Positions 36,395-44,748 are shown, counted from the stretch's first letter. The stretch: DNA of 64,000 nt from Stenotrophomonas rhizophila (GCF_020857975.1 NZ_JACWUO010000002.1:310001-374000); one strand, 5' to 3'. Numbers and translations are program-made. The notes: generated from the sequence alone by a model not told the origin.

Positions 36395-36623
36395 GGATAA
36401 AAAAGGGGATGGTCCGCGCTTTGGGCGCCCTTTCTTATCGCGTGCCCTGGCGCTGCTCGGTCGGAGGAGTAGTGACTCGCTCAGGGGGCGATGATACCGC
36501 ATCGTTCCTGAACAACGCGTACAGATTCCCGCAGGCATGCCGTTGGGCCGCGTGCTGGCGCACAATACGCGCCCTCTCCCGGCCCGGTCCAACCTCCGCG
36601 CCCCTTCCCAGGATACCCGCTCC

Positions 36624-36854
36624 ATGCAGACCCTCGAATTTGAACTGGAGCGCGACTACGTCGAGCTCAAGCAGCTGCTCAAGCTGGCCGACCTGGTCAC
36701 CAGCGGGGGCGAAGCCAAGACCGTGATCGGCGATGGCCAGGTGCTGGTCGACGGCGCGGTGGAGCTGCGCAAGGCGTGCAAGATCCGCGCCGGCCAGCAG
36801 GTGCAGTTCGGCGACACCACCATCCACATCCTGGCCGACAGCTCGGCGCCCTGA
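36624..36854 (+). CDS. S4-domain RNA-binding protein (YbcJ-like)
   Basis: 76 residues, a stand-alone S4 domain: YVELKQLLKLADLVTSGGEAK, VIGDGQVLVDGAVELRKACKI, and QVQFGDTTIHIL. This is the YbcJ/YlmH-type small RNA-binding protein, probably acting on rRNA or the ribosome. The ATG 36624 follows CAGGA. It is divergent from deaD and convergent with the hydroxylase, with 14 bp between stops. The shared leader with deaD suggests related regulation. Confidence 0.9.
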   Translation: MQTLEFELERDYVELKQLLKLADLVTSGGEAKTVIGDGQVLVDGAVELRKACKIRAGQQVQFGDTTIHILADSSAP

Positions 36855-36868
36855 GCCGCCCTGCCTGG

Positions 36869-38077
36869 TCAGTGCCGTGCGGTCAGCTGCGCGGCGATCA
36901 GCTGGCGGAACGGGGCCACCCCGTGGGCCAGCCGCAGCCCGGCCCGGCGCAGCAGGCGTGCCGGCAGGCGGTCATCGGTATACAGCGTGGCGATCGCATT
37001 GGTGGCCTCGTACAGCGGTCGCGAGGCCAGCCGATGGGCGCGCTCGTAGGCCGCCAGCCCGGCCGGGGCGGCGATGTCCCGGCCGCGCCGCTGCGCCGCG
37101 CGCAGGGTCCGCGCCAGCCGGTCCTGGCTGAGCAGGCCCAGGTTGAAGCCGTGCGCGGTGACCGGATGCATGCCCACCGCGGCATCGCCGATCAGGGCAC
37201 AGCGCTCGCCGGCGAACGCATTGGCATACACCCCCACCAGCGGATAGGCCAGCGGCGGCGCCACCGGCTGCATCGCGCCCAGCCGATGCTCGAACAGTGC
37301 GCTGATGCTGCGCCCGAAGCTGTCCTGGTCCTGCCCCATCAAGGCCTCGATCCGGCGCGGCGGCAGGGTGATCACCGCCGAGGCCTGGTCGCCGTTGAGC
37401 GGCAGCAGCGCCATCGTGCGGCCATAACCGAACCACTCCCAGGCGGTGTGCTGGTGCGGCACTTCGATCTGCATCCGGCAGACCAGCATCGACTTGCCGA
37501 AGTCGCGCAGGCGCGCGCCGATGCCGAGCAGGCGCCGGGTCGAGGAGAACCGGCTGTCGGCGGCCACCACCAGCGAGGCGGCGAGCTGGCGGCCGTCGCT
37601 GAGGGTCACCACGCTGCGCTGCGGCCCCGGGCTGACCTGCTGCACGCTGCACCGATCCAGCAGTTCCAGCCCCGGCTGGCCCTGCACGCTGTCCCAGGCG
37701 GCGCGCCGGATCAGGTGGTTGGGCACCAGCCAGCCCAGGTCCTGGGCATCGCGCTGGTGCGCGGCGAAGGTCAATGCGAACGGCGAGCCGCCGTCCATCA
37801 CCTTGGCATCGCGCAATGCGGAAATCTGCGCCGGGTCCAGCCGGTCCCAGATGCCCAACCGCTGCAGGATCTGCCGCGAGGCATGGGTCAGCGCGATTTC
37901 GCGGCCATCGAAGGCCGCTTCGGCCAGCGCCGTGCGCGGCTGCTGCTCGACCAGGGCCACCCGCAGGCCACTGCCGGCCAGCGACCGCGCAAAGCACAAC
38001 CCGGCCGGGCCGGCCCCGGCCACCACCACATCCACCGACGGCAGGCCGTTGCCGCCCTGCGTGCTGCTGTCTGCCAT
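36869..38077 (-). CDS. FAD-dependent ubiquinone-pathway hydroxylase (UbiM-like)
   Basis: 402-residue flavoprotein monooxygenase of the UbiH/UbiF/Coq6 family. N-terminal dinucleotide fold VVVAGAGPAGLCFARSLAG, FAD-ribose motif in DGREIALTHASR, and the second FAD motif CALIGDAAVGMHPVTAHGFNLGL, in which the HPVTAHG form is more like UbiM than like UbiH/UbiF (usually HPPxGAQG). Probable substrate is a demethoxy-ubiquinol or another ring-hydroxylation step. Downstream of the MAPEG gene with about 100 bp between; not in an obvious ubi cluster. Confidence 0.8.
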   Translation of the reverse strand: MADSSTQGGNGLPSVDVVVAGAGPAGLCFARSLAGSGLRVALVEQQPRTALAEAAFDGREIALTHASRQILQRLGIWDRLDPAQISALRDAKVMDGGSPFALTFAAHQRDAQDLGWLVPNHLIRRAAWDSVQGQPGLELLDRCSVQQVSPGPQRSVVTLSDGRQLAASLVVAADSRFSSTRRLLGIGARLRDFGKSMLVCRMQIEVPHQHTAWEWFGYGRTMALLPLNGDQASAVITLPPRRIEALMGQDQDSFGRSISALFEHRLGAMQPVAPPLAYPLVGVYANAFAGERCALIGDAAVGMHPVTAHGFNLGLLSQDRLARTLRAAQRRGRDIAAPAGLAAYERAHRLASRPLYEATNAIATLYTDDRLPARLLRRAGLRLAHGVAPFRQLIAAQLTARH

Positions 38078-38178
38078 GTCCGTCCCTGCGCTTGCCTGAT
38101 CTACGCCGAGCTTAGCGCCGCGGCCTGGCCACCGGCCTTGATCTGGATCAGCGGCGTCGGCCGCGGTTCACCACCGCG

Positions 38179-38568
38179 TTACAGCAGCGCCCACAGCAAC
38201 AGCACGATGCCGACCAGCGAGGCCAGCCATACCAGGCTGCGCAGGTACGGCACGCCGGCCGCATACAGCGGCAGGTAGACCACCCGCGCCCAGAAGTACA
38301 GTTGCGCGGCCAGCGCGGTCAGCCCGTCCTGGCGCTGGGTCAGCACCACCGCCAGCACCGCCGCGGCGAAGAACGGAAAGGTTTCCATGAAATTGGACTG
38401 GGCCCGCTGCAGGCGCCCGGTCAGCGGCCGCACCGGCGGGTTCTGGCCATCGCGGGCCGACGCATTCCAGTGCAGCCCGCGTTCGCGGGTGACCGCGGTG
38501 GAAGCGGCAAACAGGTGCACGATGCCCAGCAGCATCGACCACACCAGCATCTGGATCTCGATTGTCAT
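38179..38568 (-). CDS. MAPEG family membrane protein
   Basis: 129 residues, four helices, the fold of microsomal glutathione-transferase-like proteins. Motifs: MLVWSMLLGIVHLFAA, the polar loop with NPPVRPLTGRLQRAQSNFMETFPFF, which contains the conserved RAQxNxxE, and ARVVYLPLYAAGVPYLRSLVW. Catalysis cannot be inferred. ATG 38568 has AGGAG seven bases upstream. Lies 33 bp after the DUF4019 gene on the same strand. Confidence 0.87.
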   Translation of the reverse strand: MTIEIQMLVWSMLLGIVHLFAASTAVTRERGLHWNASARDGQNPPVRPLTGRLQRAQSNFMETFPFFAAAVLAVVLTQRQDGLTALAAQLYFWARVVYLPLYAAGVPYLRSLVWLASLVGIVLLLWALL

Positions 38569-38601
38569 GGCGTTACTCCTGCCGCAGGCGGCATCGGCGG
38601 T

Positions 38602-39138
38602 TCAGGGGGTGGCGGCGCGCACGCTGTAACCGGCCAGGCGCCAGACCCGGTCTTCGTCGAGCCGGAACGACACCAGCTCGCGCACCGGCTGGGCGCTGTT
38701 GGCAAAGCGGGTGGGGAAACTGACATTGATGTACAACCCCTCGGGCACCGTCGCGCCGGGCGCGTACTTGACCCGGGTCACCACCGGCTGGCCACGTGCG
38801 GCCAGCGCGCCCAGGCGCTTGCGGTCGGCACCGAGCTGGGCGACGAAGGCCTGCTCGGTCACCGTCCTGCGCGCCACCGCCGAGGCACCTTTCCACGCCT
38901 CGGCGGCGCGGTTGCCATCCACCAGTTGCGCCACCTGCAGGGCCGCTGCGGTCAGCTCGGCATCCTGCTTGTGCACCTGCGCCTGCTGCGCCGGGGTCAG
39001 CGCCGGGCGCGCCGGAGCGGCCACGGGGGCGGCCGCCGGGGCAGGACGGGCCGGTGCCGGAGCCGGGGTGGCCGGCGGCGGAGTCTGCGCCAGCGCGATG
39101 GCCGGCAACAGGAACGACAACAGCAGCACGCTACGCAT
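38602..39138 (-). CDS. Exported DUF4019-like protein
   Basis: 178 residues with signal peptide (LLLSFLLPAIALA) followed by an Ala/Pro-rich linker to about residue 48. The C-terminal domain (WKGASAVARRTVTEQAFVAQLGADR, VSFPTRFANSAQPVRELVSFRLDEDRVWRLAGY) is of the DUF4019 type, a small SH3-like or NTF2-like envelope domain of unknown role. ATG 39138. It is co-directional with the MAPEG gene and the lipoprotein gene upstream, with modest gaps, so the three may form a transcription unit. Confidence 0.75.
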   Translation of the reverse strand: MRSVLLLSFLLPAIALAQTPPPATPAPAPARPAPAAAPVAAPARPALTPAQQAQVHKQDAELTAAALQVAQLVDGNRAAEAWKGASAVARRTVTEQAFVAQLGADRKRLGALAARGQPVVTRVKYAPGATVPEGLYINVSFPTRFANSAQPVRELVSFRLDEDRVWRLAGYSVRAATP

Positions 39139-39200
39139 CAGGACATCCCGGGCTGGAAACACTGCCGGGGAGTCTACGACGAAGCGCCGTGAGCGGTCCG

Positions 39201-40346
39201 TCAGTTGCGTTCGGCGGTTTCCACCGGCGGCTGGCCGGCGTCGCTGGCGGTGCGCTCGGCGGCAGCCGCGCTGCCCGGCGCCTGGCTGGCCGGCAGCAGC
39301 GTGGACACATCGATTTCCGACAGCGGGCTTTCATCCGGGCAGGTCGCATCGGGGAAACCGAAACGCTGCTTGAGCCCCTGCCCGCAGCCGTTGACCGTTT
39401 CCAGTTCGCTGCCTTCGCGCTTGCACTCCTGGTCGAAGGCGACCAGGAAGGCGTCCTTGCGGCGGACGAAATCGTCGCCGCACTTGCGCATCTGCTTGAT
39501 CCGCTCCAGGTCGTCCTGCACCGCGTTGGTGCCGTCCAGGCCGAACTGGCGCAGTTCTTCGCTGCTCAGCAGGCGCAGGCTGCGGTTGGGCACGGTCATC
39601 ATCAGGTCGGCCACGCCCACCGCCACGCCGTTGCGCTGCAGGTAGTCCTTGACGTTGTCGTAGACCTCATGGAGTTCGCGGTTGAGTTCGGCGCGCGAGG
39701 TCGCCTTGGAACTGATCCGCATCATCCGGTGGATGCCGACCTTGCCGGCCACCAGGCGGTTGTCGCCGGCGGCCAGCACGAACACGCAGGCGCTGTGGCA
39801 GACCGAGCCTTCGCGGATCCAGATGGTCCAGTTGGACTCGCCGATGCGGTCGCCGGCCACGATCGCCGCCTCGACCTGGCCACCGCTGGAATCCAGGTCC
39901 AGGATGCGTTTGGAGATGCGCTGCGCGTCGGCCACCATCGCCAGCCGCGCGACCAGTTCGGAGAAGCCCGGGTTGATCTTGCCCACATAACGCACCCGCA
40001 CCAGACCACGTTCGGCGCACGGCGCCAGCGCGGCATCGATGCTGCCGCGGTCCAGCGCTTCCAGCGCCACGCCATCGCCGGCCGCGGCGGCGTAATCGGT
40101 ATCGCAGCTGACCCAGGCCTTGCCGTTTTCCAGCGCGGCCTGCGGCCAGCCCAGGTCGCCGCGCCGGGGCGGCGGCGGTGCCACCGGCGGGGCATCGGCG
40201 GCGTTGATGGACACCATGTGATCGCCATCGGCGGTCTGCGCCCGCACCGCCTTGTCGGCGGCGGTGACATTGCCCGGATTCTCCAGCTGGCTGCAACCGG
40301 CCAGACCCAGGCACAACAACGGCAACCACCACGACTTGAGCAACAT
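39201..40346 (-). CDS. Lipoprotein with ClpP/crotonase-like fold, predicted periplasmic protease-like
   Basis: 381 residues, lipobox LAGC (Cys18). The central region (about 115-250) has two features of a ClpP/S49-type fold: LDLDSSGGQVEAAIVAGD, similar to the ClpP 'SPGG' oxyanion segment, and VCHSACVFVLAAGDNRLV, where the Ser between two cysteines occupies the place of the nucleophile, followed by a His in GKVGIHRMM. The same arrangement is known in predicted periplasmic proteins (COG3904). A cysteine-containing C-terminal domain and a Pro/Ala tail follow. Protease activity is inference. ATG 40346. Confidence 0.72.
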   Translation of the reverse strand: MLLKSWWLPLLCLGLAGCSQLENPGNVTAADKAVRAQTADGDHMVSINAADAPPVAPPPPRRGDLGWPQAALENGKAWVSCDTDYAAAAGDGVALEALDRGSIDAALAPCAERGLVRVRYVGKINPGFSELVARLAMVADAQRISKRILDLDSSGGQVEAAIVAGDRIGESNWTIWIREGSVCHSACVFVLAAGDNRLVAGKVGIHRMMRISSKATSRAELNRELHEVYDNVKDYLQRNGVAVGVADLMMTVPNRSLRLLSSEELRQFGLDGTNAVQDDLERIKQMRKCGDDFVRRKDAFLVAFDQECKREGSELETVNGCGQGLKQRFGFPDATCPDESPLSEIDVSTLLPASQAPGSAAAAERTASDAGQPPVETAERN

Positions 40347-40516
40347 GAACGACCCGGCATCCGTACGGAGGAACGCGCGCAGCGGCACGTGGACGCACAG
40401 TCTAGTGCGGGCGGCCACGATCGCGGCAACCTGCCCTGAACCTGCGGCCGGGCGACCCGGCATTGCTGTCCGAAAGTGGCGAGCCCGGCCATCGCCGAGC
40501 GCATAGACTGGCGCCC

Positions 40517-41983
40517 ATGGACACCGCCCTGCCCCTGGACTACGCCGCCTGCGAAAGCGCCCGCCTTGCCCGCGATGCGCGCTTTGACGGGGTGTTCTTC
40601 ACCGCCGTGCGCAGCACCGGCATCTACTGCCGCCCGGTCTGCCCGGCACCGCCGCCGAAGCCGCGCAATGTCGACTACTACCCCAGCGCCGCCGCCGCGG
40701 CCGCGGCCGGCTTCCGCCCCTGCCTGCGCTGCCGCCCCGAACTGGCCCCGGAGGCGCAGGACGCGCTCAGCAATGAAACCCTGCAGCGCGCGCTGGCGTT
40801 GATCCACGACGGCTACCTGCAGGATGCGGCGGTCGGCGCGCTGGCCGCGCGGGTGGGGCTGAGTGCGCGCCAGCTGCAACGCCTGTTCGTGGCCCGGCTG
40901 GGCGCCGCCCCGGCGCAGATCCACGCCACCCGCCGCCTGCTGCTGGCCAAGCAGTTGCTGACCGAAACCGCCCTGCCGGTCACCGACGTGGCCATGGCCG
41001 CCGGTTACAACAGCCTGCGCCGCTTCAACGCCGCCTTCGCCGAGGGCTGCGGCATGCCGCCGACGGCGATCAGGCGCCAGCGCGGCCACCTCGATGGCGG
41101 CGCGCTGACCCTGCGCCTGGGGTACCGGCCGCCGCTGGATTTCGCCGCGATGCTGGGCTTCCTGCGCCGCCGCGCCATCCCCGGCATCGAACAGATCGAC
41201 GCGCACAGCTACCAGCGCGTGATCGGCCCGGCCGAGCGCCCCAGCGTGATCCGGGTCAGCGCCGACCCCAAGCGCCCGGAGCTGCTGCTGCAGCTGGGCC
41301 AGGTCGATCCGCGCGCGATTCCCGGCATCGTGCGCCGGGTGCGCCGCATCTTCGACCTGGATGCCGACCTGCGCATCGTGCACGCCACGCTGGGCAGGGA
41401 ACCGCTGCTGGCGCGCGGCATCGCCGCCCGCCCCGGGCTGCGCGTACCCGGCGGCTGGGACGGCTTTGAAGTGGCGGTTCGGGCCGTGCTGGGCCAGCAG
41501 GTCAGCGTGGCCGCGGCCGCCACGCTGGCCCGGCGCGTGGTGGATCGTTTCGGCGCCGTGCTGGCCGGCATGCCCGAGGGCCTGGACCGCCAGTTCCCGG
41601 CGCCGCAGGTGCTGGCCGAGGCACCACTGGAAACCATCGGGCTGCCACGCACGCGGGCGGCCACCGTGCGCGCGGTGGCCGCCGCCGTGGCCGAGGGCCG
41701 GCTGGATTTCGGTGCCGGGCAACGGCTGGACAGTTTCGTCGAACGTTGCATCGCGCTGCCCGGGATCGGCCCGTGGACGGCGCAGTACATCGCGCTGCGC
41801 GCCCTGGCGCTGCCCGATGCCTTCCCGGCCGGCGACCTGGTATTGCAGCAGGTGCTGGGCGGCGACAGCCGGTTGAGCGAACGCGCCACCGAGGCCCGTT
41901 CGCAGGCCTGGCGACCGTGGCGCGCCTATGCCGTGCTGCACCTGTGGCACCTGGCCACGCCCTCTTCCGGAGCATCCACATGA
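40517..41983 (+). CDS. Ada-AlkA fusion: methylphosphotriester sensor and 3-methyladenine DNA glycosylase
   Basis: 488 residues. Residues 1-75 are the Ada N-terminal zinc domain with four Cys: Cys38 (methyl acceptor) and Cys42 in STGIYCRPVC, Cys69 and Cys72 in FRPCLRC. Residues about 80-170 are an AraC-type helix-turn-helix (DVAMAAGYNSLRRFNAAF). From about 190 an AlkA glycosylase follows, with helix-hairpin-helix LPGIGPWTAQYIALRAL and the catalytic Asp in FPAGDLVLQ. So one protein senses DNA phosphotriester damage, switches on transcription and excises alkyl bases. TGA overlaps the ogt ATG by four bases. ATG 40517. Confidence 0.94.
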   Translation: MDTALPLDYAACESARLARDARFDGVFFTAVRSTGIYCRPVCPAPPPKPRNVDYYPSAAAAAAAGFRPCLRCRPELAPEAQDALSNETLQRALALIHDGYLQDAAVGALAARVGLSARQLQRLFVARLGAAPAQIHATRRLLLAKQLLTETALPVTDVAMAAGYNSLRRFNAAFAEGCGMPPTAIRRQRGHLDGGALTLRLGYRPPLDFAAMLGFLRRRAIPGIEQIDAHSYQRVIGPAERPSVIRVSADPKRPELLLQLGQVDPRAIPGIVRRVRRIFDLDADLRIVHATLGREPLLARGIAARPGLRVPGGWDGFEVAVRAVLGQQVSVAAAATLARRVVDRFGAVLAGMPEGLDRQFPAPQVLAEAPLETIGLPRTRAATVRAVAAAVAEGRLDFGAGQRLDSFVERCIALPGIGPWTAQYIALRALALPDAFPAGDLVLQQVLGGDSRLSERATEARSQAWRPWRAYAVLHLWHLATPSSGAST

Positions 41984-42471
41984 CCCTGTTCTACGACACT
42001 TTCGACAGCCCGATCGGGGCACTGACCGTGGCCGGCGACGGCCAGGGCATCCACCACATCCTGTTCGAGAACAACCGCTACGACGCCAAGGGCCGTGCGC
42101 AATGGCGGCATGACGCGCACGCGCTGGGCGAAGCACGCACCCAGTTGCTGCAATACCTGCACGGACAGCGCCAGCACTTCGAGCTGCCGCTGGCGCCGCA
42201 CGGCACCGCGTTCCAGCTGCGGGTATGGAAGGCGCTGGCCGATATTCCGTTCGGCCAGACCTGGAGCTATGTGGAGCTGGCCCGCCATATCGGCCACCCC
42301 ACCGCCAGCCGCGCGGTCGGTGCGGCGAACGGGCGCAATCCGCTGCCGATCGTGCTGCCCTGCCATCGGGTGATCGGCAGCAGTGGCGCGCTCACCGGTT
42401 TCGGCGGCGGGCTGCCGACCAAGGCGGCGCTGTTGCAGCTGGAAGCGCAGCGCGATGCGCTGTTCGCCTGA
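41980..42471 (+). CDS. ogt: Methylated-DNA--protein-cysteine methyltransferase (Ogt)
   Basis: 163 residues. Suicide enzyme that takes methyl groups from O6-methylguanine. Active site PCHRV (IVLPCHRVIG, Cys128), with the conserved DNA-binding helix TASRAVGAANGRNP and the final GGLPTKAALLQLE. ATG overlaps the preceding stop (ATGA), so it is made together with the Ada-AlkA protein, which together replace the functions of E. coli ada-alkA. The C-terminal methyltransferase that E. coli Ada carries itself is here a separate protein. Confidence 0.94.
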   Translation: MTLFYDTFDSPIGALTVAGDGQGIHHILFENNRYDAKGRAQWRHDAHALGEARTQLLQYLHGQRQHFELPLAPHGTAFQLRVWKALADIPFGQTWSYVELARHIGHPTASRAVGAANGRNPLPIVLPCHRVIGSSGALTGFGGGLPTKAALLQLEAQRDALFA

Positions 42472-42495
42472 CCGCTGGCGATAATGGTTGCTGCT

Positions 42496-42591
42496 GCCCG
42501 TAGCGCCGGGCTCTGCCCGGCTGCTGTTGTTCTGCAAAGCGGAAACAACGGCAACGGCAACAGCAGCCGGGCAGAGCCCGGCGCTACGGGC
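42496..42591. repeat. Perfect 34-bp inverted repeat (SMAG dimer)
   Basis: Arms 42496-42529 and 42558-42591 are exact complements with a 28-base loop. Each arm contains its own GTAG-headed hairpin (GTAGCGCCGGGC-TCT-GCCCGGC), so this is two SMAG-like units in inverted orientation that are kept identical. It lies between ogt and the phosphodiesterase gene and fills most of the 179-bp gap. Confidence 0.75.
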
Positions 42592-42650
42592 AACGACGCC
42601 TCGCGCTCCACTGTCTTCGCCACGTCACCGCGCCCGATTATCATGGCCGG

Positions 42651-43910
42651 ATGATTTCCGTCCGCCTTTCGCTGGCGCTTGCCGCCGCTCTTTCGCTGGC
42701 CGCCTGTGCCAGCGCGCCTCCGACGCCGCCTGCGGCGATCGCCCCGAGCGCCACCGTCGTGCCCGCGCAGCCGCCCAAGCTGCTGCTGGTGTCCATCGAC
42801 GGCCTGCGCGCGGACATGCTCGACCGCGGCATCAGCCCGAACCTGTCGCGCCTCATCCGCGACGGGGTGCGTGCGCAATGGATGACGCCGTCCTATCCCT
42901 CGCTGACCTTCCCCAACCACTACACCCTGGTCACCGGGCTGCGCCCCAACCACCACGGCATCATCCACAACAGCATGCACGAAGACGTGCTGGGCACCTT
43001 CAAGCTGAGCATGCGCGATGCCGTCACCGACCCGCGCTGGTGGGGCGGCGAGCCCATCTGGGTGGGCGCCGAAAAGGCCGGCGTGCGCACCGCCACCTGG
43101 TCCTGGCCCGGCAGCGAAGCGGCCATCCAGGGCGTGCGCCCCAGCCAGTGGCGCGTGTTCGATACCCGCGTGCCGTTGCCCGAGCGCGTGGACCAGGTGC
43201 TGGGCTGGATCGGGCAGACCGACGCCAACGCACCGCGGCTGGTCACGCTGTACATGGAACAGGTCGACCATGCCGGCCATGAAAGCGGCCCGGAATCGCC
43301 GCAGTACGCGGCCGCCATCGCCGAGGTCGACCGCGCCATCGGCCGCCTGCTCGACGGGCTGCAGGCGCGCGGGCTCGATGCCGGCACCAATCTCATCGTG
43401 GTCTCCGACCACGGCATGGCCGGCGTTCCCGCCGGCCAGGTGATCGCCACCGAAGACATGGTGTCGCCGGACATCGCGCGGCTGGTCTCCGAAGGCCAGT
43501 CGGTCGGCTTCGCGCCGCTGCCGGGCAAGCAGCGCCAGGCCGAAAAGGCGCTCATCGGGGCACACGCACACTACGACTGCTGGAAGCGTCAAGCGCTGCC
43601 GCCGCGCTGGCAATACGGGTCCAACCCGCGCATCCCGCCGATCGTGTGCCAGATGCATGAAGGCTGGGATGCGCTGACCGGCGAGCGCATCGCCAAGCGC
43701 GCCCCGGGCAACCGCGGCTCGCATGGCTATGACAATGCCCTGCCCTCGATGCGCGCGGTGTTCATCGCGCGCGGCCCCTCGTTCCAACAGGGCCAGACCC
43801 TGCCCGGTTTCGACAACGTGGATGTCTACCCGTTGCTGACCCGCCTGCTCGGCATCCCGGCCGCGCCCAACGACGGCAACCCGCAGACCTTGCTGCCCGC
43901 GCTGCGCTGA
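42651..43910 (+). CDS. Ectonucleotide pyrophosphatase/phosphodiesterase (NPP) lipoprotein
   Basis: 419 residues, alkaline-phosphatase superfamily. Signal with lipobox LAAC (Cys19). Metal and nucleophile residues are in place: Asp50 (LLVSIDGLRADML), nucleophile Thr86 (SLTFPNHYTLVTG), then MEQVDHAGHESG, VVSDHGMAG and the late His in RGSHGYDN. It closely resembles the structurally studied NPP of Xanthomonas, which cleaves nucleotide phosphodiesters in the periplasm. ATG 42651 is at the start of the signal. A convergent terminator separates it from the THX gene. Confidence 0.93.
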   Translation: MISVRLSLALAAALSLAACASAPPTPPAAIAPSATVVPAQPPKLLLVSIDGLRADMLDRGISPNLSRLIRDGVRAQWMTPSYPSLTFPNHYTLVTGLRPNHHGIIHNSMHEDVLGTFKLSMRDAVTDPRWWGGEPIWVGAEKAGVRTATWSWPGSEAAIQGVRPSQWRVFDTRVPLPERVDQVLGWIGQTDANAPRLVTLYMEQVDHAGHESGPESPQYAAAIAEVDRAIGRLLDGLQARGLDAGTNLIVVSDHGMAGVPAGQVIATEDMVSPDIARLVSEGQSVGFAPLPGKQRQAEKALIGAHAHYDCWKRQALPPRWQYGSNPRIPPIVCQMHEGWDALTGERIAKRAPGNRGSHGYDNALPSMRAVFIARGPSFQQGQTLPGFDNVDVYPLLTRLLGIPAAPNDGNPQTLLPALR

Positions 43911-43960
43911 CCGCAGAGGATGACCGACGGCCCGGCCAGGTTCGTTCTGCGCTGAAAGCC

Positions 43961-43988
43961 AAAAAAAACGCGGCGCAAGCGCCGCGTT
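43961..43988 (-). terminator. Terminator between NPP and THX genes
   Basis: Stem AACGCGGCGC/GCGCCGCGTT (43967-43976 / 43979-43988). On the minus strand it runs into eight T (43968-43961). On the plus strand TTCTCTTT follows, so it probably works both ways. Confidence 0.85.
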
Positions 43989-44010
43989 CTCTTTGACCCG
44001 CCAGGTGGGA

Positions 44011-44193
44011 TCAACCGGCCTTGGCGACAGCCTTCTTGGCAACGGCCTTCTTGGCCGGTGCCTTGGCAACGGTCTTCTTGGCGACCGGCGCAGCTGCACC
44101 CACGGCCACCTTGCTCACCACGTGCGAGCGCGAATTGCCGTAGCTTGCGTTGAAACGCTTGCCCTTGGCGGTCTTGCGGTCACCCTTACCCAT
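44011..44193 (-). CDS. 30S ribosomal protein THX with lysine/alanine tail
   Basis: 60 residues. The N-terminal part MGKGDRKTAKGKRFNASYGN is the bacterial THX/S31-like ribosomal peptide. The second half is a histone-H1-like tail of AKK/VAK repeats (VAKKTVAKAPAKKAVAKK), so the peptide is highly basic throughout. Such a tail could add rRNA or DNA contacts. ATG 44193 has AGGAG in the reverse complement upstream. It has its own terminator. Confidence 0.82.
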   Translation of the reverse strand: MGKGDRKTAKGKRFNASYGNSRSHVVSKVAVGAAAPVAKKTVAKAPAKKAVAKKAVAKAG

Positions 44194-44306
44194 GTCAACT
44201 CCTTAGTCTGAATACTGCGAAATCTGATACCCGTTACTGACACGGGTTCGGCGGGGCCGCCCTCTCAGGCGCCCCCGCGCACGATCGGAAAGCCTACCAC
44301 ACGCAC

Positions 44307-44720
44307 TCAGTGCGCACAGCTGGCGTCATGGACGTGGCCGTGGTTCAAACGCAGGTTGACCAGGTGGGCCACCCCCACCAGCACGCCACCAACGGTCATC
44401 ACCACCGCGTGCGGCACCGGTGCATGGTGCAGCGGCCCGTACAGCAGGCCCGCCCACAGCGCGGTCAGGCCCGGCACCAGGAACCCCAGCGCGCGCAGCG
44501 CACCGTGCCGGCGGTAGCCCCAGACCAGGCTGAACAGCCCGAGCAGGGTCACGAAGCTGACCAGGGCCAGTTCCACCCCGTCGCCCAGCCAGACCGACAG
44601 GCCCAGCGACGGCGCGGCGGCCAGCAGGATCGGCAGCACCGCGCAGTGCACCGCGCACAGCAGCGAACCGGTGGCACCGAAGCGATCCAGCAGATGACGA
44701 ACTCGAGCGAACAGGGGCAT
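44307..44720 (-). CDS. MerC-domain membrane protein, probable metal-related
   Basis: 137 residues with four helices. MerC-type metal site: Cys22 and Cys26 in LLCAVHCAVLP in the first helix. The C-terminal end is a small His/Cys cluster, LNHGHVHDASCAH. ATG 44720 follows GGAAG. The gene is divergent from a ZnuD-like receptor and shares with it a 170-bp region with two candidate Zur boxes, so zinc rather than mercury is the likely metal. Mercury resistance genes (merA, merR, merT) are absent. Confidence 0.82.
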   Translation of the reverse strand: MPLFARVRHLLDRFGATGSLLCAVHCAVLPILLAAAPSLGLSVWLGDGVELALVSFVTLLGLFSLVWGYRRHGALRALGFLVPGLTALWAGLLYGPLHHAPVPHAVVMTVGGVLVGVAHLVNLRLNHGHVHDASCAH

Positions 44721-44748
44721 GACTTCCAGCAGGGTCGGCGAAGCGTTA

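Noticed and set aside
44307..44720. Mercury-resistance transporter MerC
   Set aside because: Only the MerC domain is present; no merR, merA, merT or merP nearby, and the context is zinc-related.
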